Positions 23,359 through 30,182 of a stretch of DNA of 64,000 bases are shown one piece after another. Position numbers and translations under genes: made by a program. Under the pieces are notes generated by a model. It was given only the letters and a program-made list of their open reading frames with translations, searched no databases and had not been told where the DNA came from. The stretch's first letter is position 1. Each line of letters begins with the position of its first letter. The DNA comes from Duganella sp. BJB476 (GTDB taxonomy: Bacteria; Pseudomonadota; Gammaproteobacteria; Burkholderiales; Burkholderiaceae_D): NCBI RefSeq assembly GCF_003416895.1, contig NZ_QVIO01000001.1, positions 1,550,001 to 1,614,000 on the forward strand, in the 5' to 3' direction.

Positions 23359-23417
23359 AGCGCCGCACGCCGCCGCGCCGGAAAGACGGCACGTTCCGCA
23401 AGCGTAAAAAGAAGTAA
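23355..23417 (+). CDS. Highly basic 20-residue phage peptide
   Basis: The 20-residue frame reads MKRRTPPRRKDGTFRKRKKK, with 12 Arg/Lys residues. It overlaps the preceding stop by 4 bp and is the last gene before the terminator. Such peptides may bind the packaged DNA. The tight overlap makes a real gene plausible, but the shortness leaves doubt. Confidence 0.45.
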   Translation: MKRRTPPRRKDGTFRKRKKK

Positions 23418-23421
23418 CCAG

Positions 23422-23445
23422 ACCCGGCCAAGCGCCGGGTTTTTT
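23422..23445 (+). terminator. Intrinsic terminator of the phage late operon
   Basis: A perfect 7-bp stem ACCCGGC/GCCGGGT with a CAAGC loop (23422-23440) runs into a T-tract at 23440-23445. It sits 4 bp after the last phage gene on the + strand and within the 3' end of a minus-strand gene, closing the 4-kb or longer late transcript. Confidence 0.85.
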
Positions 23446-23749
23446 ACATGATCGCCTGGAGTGCAAGCCGGGCGTGATATGGCGGCGGGCGGCGGGCCGT
23501 GATGGCGTCGAAGGTGCGCGCCAGCTTCGCCGCACGCACCTTGCCAGCCACGTCGTAGCGCTGCACGTAGAGCGCATAGCCGCGCTCATTGGTGTGCACC
23601 GGGGACACGGACGCCACCCAGTCGTAGAGGTCATCATCGGTGACGGGTACTTCACCGAACAGGTCGACGGCAGGCTGGTGCAGTTGGTAGGAGTGGTAAT
23701 CCGCTGGCGGCGGCGGGGATTTTGGCTTACGGCGGGTTCGTGTTGTCAT
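23444..23749 (-). CDS. Leftward hypothetical gene at the right prophage end
   Basis: A 101-residue protein (MTTRTRRKPKSPPPPADYHS at its start) is transcribed against the late operon, between its terminator and attR. The N-terminus is basic and Pro-rich, then SYQLHQPAVDLFGEVPVTDDDLYDWV and a basic C-terminal helix (VRAAKLARTFDAITARR). No family recognised. An isolated opposite-strand gene beside the attachment site is typical of lysogenic-conversion or exclusion genes expressed in the prophage state. The ATG at 23749 lacks a clear ribosome-binding site. Confidence 0.55.
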   Translation of the reverse strand: MTTRTRRKPKSPPPPADYHSYQLHQPAVDLFGEVPVTDDDLYDWVASVSPVHTNERGYALYVQRYDVAGKVRAAKLARTFDAITARRPPPYHARLALQAIM

Positions 23750-24083
23750 GTTGATATAATGCATGAACAGCGGAAACATCTAAACCAAGAGAAGCCGGTG
23801 ATTGTTGCTCAGTAATCCACGGTTTCAGGGGCTTGACATAATACGTTGCAGGGCGGGGGAATTTTGAAGAAAACGAGGATAACGCTTTGATTTACAACAG
23901 TTTTAGCTATTTGACATAATATAAATTATGCGAAATTGTGAATCGGCCAGCGGTACCAAGCGGCTCTCCTCAGCGCTCTAAAGTAAAATTAAAATTCCTC
24001 GTTTTTGCACGACAATGATTTTAGGATATGATTAACAATGAACTAAGTTGCTCGAATCGATTTCAGTGTCGGGATTTCACCTT
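23750..24083. other. Non-coding stretch with attR and AT-rich host flank
   Basis: This gene-free stretch carries the promoter side of the leftward phage gene and a partial dif-like TTGACATAATA at 23833-23843. It also holds the true attR at 23909-23936 and about 110 bp of AT-rich host DNA before the next gene. Nothing else is supported. Confidence 0.6.
23909..23936 (+). repeat. attR: dif site at right prophage end
   Basis: The site has an XerD-type arm ATTTGACATAA (23909-23919), centre TATAAA, and XerC-type arm TTATGCGAAAT (23926-23936). Compared with the reverse complement of E. coli dif it matches at 23 of 28 positions by my count. The XerC arm is host DNA. Joining it to the left host arm ATTTTACATAA restores a clean dif, while the phage-derived arms together give the presumed attP. 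Confidence 0.85.
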
Positions 24084-24833
24084 ATGCAGCATCCGCTTGC
24101 CAGCCTCTGGCGCCACCCGACACGCGTGTTGTTCTACCAATCCCCGGGGCTACCCGAGCACACGGCTTTCGGCCCAGGCGGATGGAGCCGGTCACAGGCG
24201 ATAAGCACCCGGCGCCGCTTCACTTCGGCCGGCGACGCTTTCGACTATTTGCGCTATTGGATGGGAGAGCCAGGTGCGCGCTCCGAACTCAAGTCGATTC
24301 TGCAACGCTCTGGCCCATCGTTGGCCGGCGCCCATTCGGGCGTGGACGGATGGCAGCACGCACTTGCGCGGCGTATGGCCACAGGCGCTGTGGTGGTGGT
24401 AGAAGAACACAGCCGGCTTGGTGCTCCTGGAAGGCTGGTCGGTCCATCGTCCGCCGGCGCGACCGATGCCGCTGTGGACGCCCTGCCGCTGCTCAGCGAT
24501 ATGTCGTCCCCAATTCCATCACCTGTGCAGGAACCGACGGCGACCGCGGTAACAACAGAGGCCAGTACTACGTCTCCAATCACGGAGTCGGAAGAGTCGG
24601 CATCTGCCGCTGACCAGATTGCGCAGGCGGAAGTTCTCGAGGAGGCCGCCAAGGATGGGACGCCATTTTGCGAAATCTGCGAAGCAGCACGCCAGGCTGC
24701 CGAGCAGTCGTCGGAATCCCCCGCCAATCAGATCGCGCAGGCTGAAACGTTGGAGCAGGCTGCGCGCAATGGAACGCCATTCTGCGAGATATGCGAGAAA
24801 ATGCGAGCAACTCAGGAGTCATCAAATGAATGA
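24084..24833 (+). CDS. T6SS-associated protein with duplicated GTPFCEIC repeats
   Basis: A 249-residue protein has an N-terminal globular half (LWRHPTRVLFYQSPGLPEHT, then GDAFDYLRYWMGEPGARSE). A Thr/Ser/Pro-rich linker follows, then two roughly 37-residue repeats, each with an IAQAE-LE-AA helix and the motif GTPFCEIC. I recognise GTPFCE-C repeats from proteins linked to T6SS spike or effector genes, where the Cys pairs may bind metal. It overlaps the DUF4123 gene by 8 bp. An in-frame TTG at 24048 is an alternative start; neither has a good ribosome-binding site. Confidence 0.6.
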   Translation: MQHPLASLWRHPTRVLFYQSPGLPEHTAFGPGGWSRSQAISTRRRFTSAGDAFDYLRYWMGEPGARSELKSILQRSGPSLAGAHSGVDGWQHALARRMATGAVVVVEEHSRLGAPGRLVGPSSAGATDAAVDALPLLSDMSSPIPSPVQEPTATAVTTEASTTSPITESEESASAADQIAQAEVLEEAAKDGTPFCEICEAARQAAEQSSESPANQIAQAETLEQAARNGTPFCEICEKMRATQESSNE

Positions 24834-25377
24834 GGCCACACTACAAAATACGCTTTGGGCGGATGACACCGAACTGGGAGACTGGCACGTGCACTGGCTA
24901 CTCGATGGCGCACGCGATCCCGACATTGCGAACCTTGTCCGCTCCAGCGGCTTGGAGCATACCTGCTTGTTTTCGGGGCAGCTGCACCCTCGGCTACAGG
25001 CTGCAGCGCCCTATCTCGTGCATTTGCCGCTAGGCTCACCGGCGACCACCGAACTGTTGAAACGCGGCTGGGGTAAAGCATGGGGAATCTTCACCATTGC
25101 CAAGGCCGACATCACGCTAGCCGAACAGCGCCTTCATCTAAAGAAATTCCTGCGCGTTCAGACAGAAGACGGGAAACTGCTTGCCTTTCGCTATTACGAC
25201 CCACGTGTACTCAATACCTATCTCCCCACGTGCACAAGCGAAGAGTTTCGTGATTTTCTTGGTCCGTTAGCCCGGTTCATCGCAGAAAGTGACGGAGGCA
25301 ACAAGGCGCTGGAATTCACGCTGCATGACGATGCAATGCGCATCCAGGAACACCCTGTCGTACGCGAATCTCTTTGA
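24826..25377 (+). CDS. DUF4123 protein, T6SS effector adaptor/chaperone
   Basis: A 183-residue protein matching the DUF4123 pattern: WHVHWLLDGARDPDIANLVRSS, FSGQLHPRLQAAAPYLVHLP, GWGKAWGIFTIAKADI, and the hallmark LRVQTEDGKLLAFRYYDPRVLNTYLP. DUF4123 (TEC) proteins load toxic effectors onto VgrG spikes. No VgrG, Hcp or PAAR gene lies in the window, so this is an orphan set. It is coupled to the upstream repeat protein by an 8-bp overlap and ends in a perfect hairpin. Confidence 0.85.
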   Translation: MNEATLQNTLWADDTELGDWHVHWLLDGARDPDIANLVRSSGLEHTCLFSGQLHPRLQAAAPYLVHLPLGSPATTELLKRGWGKAWGIFTIAKADITLAEQRLHLKKFLRVQTEDGKLLAFRYYDPRVLNTYLPTCTSEEFRDFLGPLARFIAESDGGNKALEFTLHDDAMRIQEHPVVRESL

Positions 25378-25389
25378 TTCGCGTACGAC
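25357..25389. terminator. Perfect 14-bp inverted repeat between convergent genes
   Basis: The arms at 25357-25370 and 25376-25389 are exact complements (GTCGTACGCGAATC and its partner) around a TCTTT loop. They overlap the DUF4123 stop and end 7 bp before the YcaO stop. No U-tract follows on either strand, so it may be a bidirectional terminator of the U-less kind or an RNA-stability hairpin. Confidence 0.55.
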
Positions 25390-25396
25390 GGCTATC

Positions 25397-27595
25397 CTAT
25401 GCGGCCTGCGCCTTGGCGCGCGCTACGTGCAGCTTTTTGTAGCTGTCGATCAGGCGCTGGTGCCGGTCGAGCCCTTCCAGTTTCATGCTGGTCGGCGTCA
25501 AGCCGAAGAAGCGCACGCTGCCATCCACTGAGCCGATCACCGCGTCCATGCGTGCATCGCCAAACATCCGGCGGAAATTGACTACGTAATCGTCCAGTTC
25601 CATGTCGTCATCCAGGACCACCTCCAGCACCGCATTCAAGGCCTGGTAGAACAATCCGCGATCGAGCGTGTTGTCGTTGTACTGCAGGAAGGCTTCCACC
25701 AACTCTTGCGCTGCTTCAAAGTCCTGCAGTACGAGTTGTATCAACAGCTTCAGCTCCAGCACCGTCAATTGGCCCCAGACCGTGTTCTCGTCAAACTCGA
25801 TGCCGATCAGGGTGGCGATATCGGAGTACTCATCCAGCTCGCTGTTCTCCAAACGCTCAATCAGCGCTTCCAGGCTTGCATCATCCAGGCGATGCAAGTT
25901 CAGGATGTCGGAGCGGAACGACAGTGCCTTGTTGGTGTTATCCCAGATCAAATCTTCCACTGGATAGACTTCCGAATAGCCCGGCACCAGGATGCGGCAG
26001 GCAGCGGCGCCCAACTGGTCGTACACCGCTACGTACACTTCTTTACCCATGCCTTCGAGGATGCCGAACAGCGTCGCGGCTTCCTCGGCATTGGAGTTCT
26101 CACCGTGGCCGGAGAAATCCCATTCGACAAATTCGTAGTCAGCCTTGGCGCTGAAGAAGCGCCAAGAGACGATGCCGCTGGAATCGATGAAGTGCTCAAC
26201 AAAATTGTTTGGCTCAGTGACGGCGTTGCTGACGAAGGTAGGCCGTGGCAAATCATTCAGGCCTTCAAAACTGCGGCCCTGCAGCAATTCCGTCAGACTG
26301 CGTTCCAGCGCCACTTCCAGGCTTGGGTGTGCGCCGAACGAGGCGAACACGCCGCCGGTGCGCGGATTCATCAAGGTCACGCACATTACCGGATACTCGC
26401 CGCCCAGCGACGCATCCTTTACCAGCACCGGGAAGCCCTGCTCTTCCAGCCCTTTGATGCCGGCCAGAATGCCAGGATATTTCGCCAACACTTCCTGCGG
26501 CACGTCCGGCAGTGCGATCTCGCCTTCCAGAATTTCGCGTTTGACCGCCCTCTCGAAAATCTCCGACAAGCACTGCACTTGGGCTTCGACCAGCGTATTG
26601 CCGGCGCTCATGCCGTTGCTGACGAAGAGGTTTTCTACCAGGTTGGACGGGAAATACACCACCTCGCCATCCGACTGCCGCACATACGGCAGCGAGCAGA
26701 TGCCGCGCGCCACATTGCCGGAATTAGTGTCGTACAGATGCGAGCCACGCAGCTCGCCATCCGGATTGTAGATTTCCAGGCAGTACTCATCCAGAATTTC
26801 AGCAGGCAGTGCATCTTTGCGGCCCGGCTTGAACCAGCGCTCGTTCGGATAATGCACAAACGGCGCCTCGGCGATGTCTTCGCCCCAGAACGTACCGGCG
26901 TAGAAGTGATTGTTGCTCAGTCGTTCGATATATTCGCCCAGGGCGGACGCCAACGCGCTTTCCTTGGTCGCGCCCTTGCCGTTGGTGAAACACATTGGCG
27001 AGTGCGCATCGCGGATATGCAGCGACCACACATTGGGAACGATATTGCGCCATGAAGCGATTTCAATCTTGATGCCCAGTCCAGCCAGCAGACCGGACAT
27101 ATTGGCGATGGTCTGCTCCAACGGCAGATCCTTGCCGGCAATATAGGTGCTCGCTTCCGAAGCCGGATTCAGCATCAGCAAGGCCTGGGCGTCGGCGTCC
27201 AGGTTCTCCACCGATTCAATCACAAATTCGGGTCCTGCCTGGACCACTTTCTTCACCGTGCAACGGTCGATCGAACGCAAGATGCCTTCGCGGTCCTTGT
27301 CGGAGATATCGCTCGGCAACTCAACCTGGATCTTGAAGATCTGCTGGTAGCGGTTTTCTGGATCAACAATATTGTTCTGCGACAGGCGGATATTGTCGGT
27401 AGGGATATTGCGTGTCGAGCAGTACAACTTCACAAAATAAGCGGCGCACAAGGCCGACGAGGCCAGAAAATAGTCAAACGGACCAGGCGCCGAGCCATCG
27501 CCCTTGTAGCGGATGGGCTGGTCGGCGATGACCGTGAAATCATCGAATTTAGCTTCAAGACGCAGCTTATCGAGAAAGTTGACCTTAATTTCCAT
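25397..27595 (-). CDS. OsmC-domain / YcaO-domain fusion protein
   Basis: This 732-residue protein joins an N-terminal OsmC-like domain (residues 1-135: DQPIRYKGDGSAPGPFDYFL, CAAYFVKLYCSTRN) to a YcaO ATP-dependent cyclodehydratase-type domain. YcaO marks are SALASALGEYIERLSNNHFY, GNTLVEAQVQCLSEIFERAV and a C-terminal helical TPR-like region. E. coli YcaO has been linked to the RimO methylthiolation of ribosomal protein S12. OsmC domains use reactive Cys to reduce peroxides. The fusion suggests sulfur or peroxide chemistry. No peptide substrate gene is adjacent, so natural-product synthesis is less likely. The ATG at 27595 matches the native YcaO/OsmC start MEIKVNFLDKL. Confidence 0.9.
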   Translation of the reverse strand: MEIKVNFLDKLRLEAKFDDFTVIADQPIRYKGDGSAPGPFDYFLASSALCAAYFVKLYCSTRNIPTDNIRLSQNNIVDPENRYQQIFKIQVELPSDISDKDREGILRSIDRCTVKKVVQAGPEFVIESVENLDADAQALLMLNPASEASTYIAGKDLPLEQTIANMSGLLAGLGIKIEIASWRNIVPNVWSLHIRDAHSPMCFTNGKGATKESALASALGEYIERLSNNHFYAGTFWGEDIAEAPFVHYPNERWFKPGRKDALPAEILDEYCLEIYNPDGELRGSHLYDTNSGNVARGICSLPYVRQSDGEVVYFPSNLVENLFVSNGMSAGNTLVEAQVQCLSEIFERAVKREILEGEIALPDVPQEVLAKYPGILAGIKGLEEQGFPVLVKDASLGGEYPVMCVTLMNPRTGGVFASFGAHPSLEVALERSLTELLQGRSFEGLNDLPRPTFVSNAVTEPNNFVEHFIDSSGIVSWRFFSAKADYEFVEWDFSGHGENSNAEEAATLFGILEGMGKEVYVAVYDQLGAAACRILVPGYSEVYPVEDLIWDNTNKALSFRSDILNLHRLDDASLEALIERLENSELDEYSDIATLIGIEFDENTVWGQLTVLELKLLIQLVLQDFEAAQELVEAFLQYNDNTLDRGLFYQALNAVLEVVLDDDMELDDYVVNFRRMFGDARMDAVIGSVDGSVRFFGLTPTSMKLEGLDRHQRLIDSYKKLHVARAKAQAA

Positions 27596-27853
27596 GGGTA
27601 AATTCCAATTTTTGCACAAAATAATCCGCCATTATCCGCCCTTCTCGCTTTGCAGCAAAGGCCGTTGACTGGGACGTGAACCTCGGCAAGATTGCATCAA
27701 ATCTAATGTTTACAAAAAGATATGTTCATCCTATACTTTTTCGATGCAAACAATCCAGCCTAAAGCCAGCGATTAGGTGCATTAAGGAACGTAATGACCA
27801 TGGCCGTATTTTTGGTGAAATGCAAATTCAACCCACAAAAAATAGGAAAAATA

Positions 27854-28774
27854 ATGGCATCAACACTTTCTCTGCGCTTCAAACCGCTACATTTCGCGGC
27901 CGCTGTAGTTGCTTGCAGCGTCGCGCTGCAAGCCTCGGCAGCCCACAGTTACACGGACAAACTGGTTGCCGGCGAGACCCTGCAAGCCAATGAATTCATC
28001 AAGCCTGTCGACAACAACCTGGTCCGCCTGGTCATGCAGAGCGACGGCAACCTGGTCTTATACCGCCAGGCGGACAATGCGCCCTTGTGGCATACCAGCA
28101 GCTGGGGCCATCCCGGCGCCACCACCGTCATGCAAAGCGACGGCAACCTGGTGGTCTACGGCCCCAACGGCACCGAAGTCCTGTTCCATACCAGCACCTA
28201 CAACAATCCCGGCGCCTATCTGCAACTGCTGTCGAGTGGCAACCTGGTCGTTAAATCGGCCAGCAATGCGCAACTGTGGGCCAGCAACACCTCGGTCCAG
28301 CCGCCGCCCATCTATTCGACGCCATCCTACCAGCCGACTTTCTGGAACGATGGCAGCACCGTCCAGCAGAATAACAACTGCTATAACTACGCCAACAACA
28401 AACGTACCAACACCTTCGCCCAGCCAGGCCGCGCGCACGGCGTGACGGGCTACGCGATGACCGGTCCGGCGGTCTACAACGCAGCCGTGGCGGACGGCCT
28501 GGTGCCGACCACCAGTACCGGCACTTCGCCGGAAGGCAAAACCAAAATCGCGCTGGTGGTAGCTCCCGGCATTGACTACCATTGGTATCGTCAGGACAGC
28601 GATGGCCGCTGGACCCACAAACCCGGACAGACGCGCGCGACCAATGTCGACAATAGCGGCGTGACGATCTCCAATCCGGAAACGGCCAATCGCGGCATGT
28701 ACACCTTGTTCGTGGGCTATTTCTTCACGCCGTCGGACGCCGTCCAAGGCCAGGGCAAAGCGGACATCCGCTGA
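27854..28774 (+). CDS. Secreted bulb-type (mannose-binding) lectin-domain protein
   Basis: The 306-residue product has a signal peptide (AAVVACSVALQASAAHS). A B_lectin domain of about 110 residues has three repeats of the motif Q-SDGNLV-Y (LVMQSDGNLVLYRQ, TVMQSDGNLVVYGP, LQLLSSGNLVVKS), the monocot mannose-lectin fold. After a Pro linker, a roughly 170-residue C-terminal domain (NNCYNYANNKRTNTFAQPGR onward) is unknown; its Asn/Cys/Tyr start resembles secreted protease-like domains, but I see no catalytic set. The ATG at 27854 follows AGGAAA. A small secreted partner gene follows 33 bp downstream. Confidence 0.85.
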   Translation: MASTLSLRFKPLHFAAAVVACSVALQASAAHSYTDKLVAGETLQANEFIKPVDNNLVRLVMQSDGNLVLYRQADNAPLWHTSSWGHPGATTVMQSDGNLVVYGPNGTEVLFHTSTYNNPGAYLQLLSSGNLVVKSASNAQLWASNTSVQPPPIYSTPSYQPTFWNDGSTVQQNNNCYNYANNKRTNTFAQPGRAHGVTGYAMTGPAVYNAAVADGLVPTTSTGTSPEGKTKIALVVAPGIDYHWYRQDSDGRWTHKPGQTRATNVDNSGVTISNPETANRGMYTLFVGYFFTPSDAVQGQGKADIR

Positions 28775-28807
28775 TCCGAATACCCACTTAAAATAGGACA
28801 TATCCAA

Positions 28808-29299
28808 ATGAAGCAATCATTTATCAAGCACGCGCTATTGGTAGTCGGCTCATTCTGCGTTCTGGCTGGCGCACAAGCGGGGGAAATCGTGAAGTCGCTG
28901 AAAGTGGAACTGCTGGTCTTCTCCGGCCGCCCCAACCCGACTTTTGTCGTCACCGACCCGGTTCAGATCAAGGAGATCCTGGCGCTGGTGAAGAATCTGC
29001 CGCGGAAGAAAGGCGTTTCAGCCGCCGAGGAGGCCGAGCCGGAACCCAAGCTGGGCTACCAGGGCTTTATCGTGACTAACAATTCGGACATCTCTTCCGA
29101 CGTCAAATCGTTCGTGGTGCACGGTTCGGATGTGCACCTTGCGTTGGTTGCCGGTAGCAAGGTGGCCGGCAAGTCTTCCATCGTGCAAACGGCCAGCGTC
29201 GATTCGGACGCCTCGCTGGAAAACAAGCTGCTTGCACACGTGAAGAACAACGGTCTCGTCGATGAGAACGTGCTGGAGTTTATTGAGAACTCCAAGTAA
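28808..29299 (+). CDS. Secreted hypothetical protein encoded after the lectin
   Basis: A 163-residue protein with a signal peptide (LVVGSFCVLAGAQAGE) and a mixed alpha/beta mature part (KVELLVFSGRPNPTFVVTD, VKSFVVHGSDVHLALV, SLENKLLAHVKNNGL). It is co-directional with the lectin gene (33-bp gap) and preceded by AATAGGACATATCC. The segment FSGRPNPTFVV is a pattern I have seen in small uncharacterised secreted proteins of Gram-negatives. Likely acts with the lectin; function not known. Confidence 0.7.
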   Translation: MKQSFIKHALLVVGSFCVLAGAQAGEIVKSLKVELLVFSGRPNPTFVVTDPVQIKEILALVKNLPRKKGVSAAEEAEPEPKLGYQGFIVTNNSDISSDVKSFVVHGSDVHLALVAGSKVAGKSSIVQTASVDSDASLENKLLAHVKNNGLVDENVLEFIENSK

Positions 29300-29306
29300 G
29301 TCCTGA

Positions 29307-29346
29307 CCGTCAGCAGGAACGCAGCAGTTTGCGTTCCTGCTGACGG
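29307..29346. terminator. Perfect 17-bp inverted repeat between convergent genes
   Basis: Arms at 29307-29323 and 29330-29346 are exact complements (CCGTCAGCAGGAACGCA and partner) around GCAGTT. It lies just after one gene stop and just before the opposing one. No U-tract on either side, so it is probably a bidirectional transcript-end hairpin of the U-less kind. Confidence 0.6.
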
Positions 29347-29355
29347 CCAATCAAG

Positions 29356-30084
29356 TCAGGCCGCGAGCGCCGCGCCGCCGGTGACATGAACAGTCGCAAC
29401 GAACTTGTTGCGCACCAGCAGAAACGCGGCCGCCAGATTCCAGACCGCCTGCGCCACTAGGATGCTGAGGATGGCCGCAAGGTCCATATTGACGCCAACG
29501 ACAACGACGGTGCCCACCACCAGCGCGCCGGACAACAGCCCGAGCAGCCCAATGCCGCGTTGCAGCCCACGACCACCCAGCAGCACCAACGACCACCCAA
29601 TTCCAGCGATCGCTTGCAGCACCCAGCCCACCCGCGCCATCTCGGTCAAGGCCACGCCGGTGAAAGTGATCATGTTATAGCCCTGCTTGACGCCGTCGGG
29701 CGAGGCGCCGGCGAAGATCGCGGCCAGGTCGCCACTGACAAAACCGTCGAGCGTGGTCGCGCCTATCATCGCCACGCAGCCGATCAGATAGGTCGTCAAG
29801 CTGCCCAGCACCAGCGGCCGGCGCAGATCCAGCCGGGTCGCCAGGCTGGCGTAGCCGAAAGCGTAGGCCAGCACGCTGGCAATCGCCACCGTATGCACCA
29901 ACGATTTCATCGCCCGCATCGCCACCATGCTGGTCATGATCTCCTGCGGCGTCGTGCCTGAAGCGCCCTGGTCCAGCGCGACAAAGATGGTCGACAATAT
30001 CGTTGCGGCGGCGATCGCCAGCCCGGCGGCGCGGGCCGACGAACGTTGCTGCTGGTCAGTCAAAGTCAGTGCGGAGTGGTGCAT
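29356..30084 (-). CDS. DUF4386-like integral membrane protein
   Basis: A 242-residue protein with six hydrophobic helices (for instance SLVHTVAIASVLAYAFGYAS, RPLVLGSLTTYLIGCVAMIG, GLLGLLSGALVVGTVVVVGV, ILSILVAQAVWNLAAAFLLV) after a polar N-terminus. It resembles the DUF4386/DUF998-type family of unknown function. The ATG at 30084 follows AAAAGGGGAC. It is 98 bp downstream of an ArsR-SRPBCC pair on the same strand and may be part of that regulon. Confidence 0.7.
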   Translation of the reverse strand: MHHSALTLTDQQQRSSARAAGLAIAAATILSTIFVALDQGASGTTPQEIMTSMVAMRAMKSLVHTVAIASVLAYAFGYASLATRLDLRRPLVLGSLTTYLIGCVAMIGATTLDGFVSGDLAAIFAGASPDGVKQGYNMITFTGVALTEMARVGWVLQAIAGIGWSLVLLGGRGLQRGIGLLGLLSGALVVGTVVVVGVNMDLAAILSILVAQAVWNLAAAFLLVRNKFVATVHVTGGAALAA

Positions 30085-30182
30085 GGTGTCCCCTTTTCCA
30101 GTCGATAGGGCATGCGGTTTATTCCGCATGCCGTTGACGACTTTAAGGGGACTGCGATGCTGGTTTATGTAGTTTTTGTAAA

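Larger units (their letters stand above)
12501..23936. mobile_element. Complete tailless prophage, PM2/corticovirus-like, integrated at dif
   Basis: The element spans two dif-like sites and measures 11,408 bp between their central hexamers (12512 and 23920). It has a leftward repressor gene, then a rightward series of early genes, HUH Rep, packaging ATPase, candidate capsid protein, small membrane proteins, transglycosylase and holin-like genes, ending at an intrinsic terminator. Tail, terminase, portal and integrase genes are absent. Size and content match the corticovirus plan (PM2 genome about 10 kb). The ATPase argues against ssDNA FLiP-type phages, which lack one, and the 287-residue capsid candidate with transglycosylase argues against inoviruses. 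All major genes look intact, so it may be inducible. Confidence 0.8.

Noticed and set aside
23831..23850. A third dif-like site (TTGACATAATA) upstream of attR.
   Set aside because: Only the XerD-type arm is present; the central hexamer and XerC arm do not match, so it is probably a promoter fragment or chance similarity.
25397..27595. A RiPP azoline cluster built on the YcaO gene.
   Set aside because: No precursor peptide, E1-like partner or dehydrogenase lies beside it, and the OsmC-YcaO fusion fits the housekeeping YcaO type.
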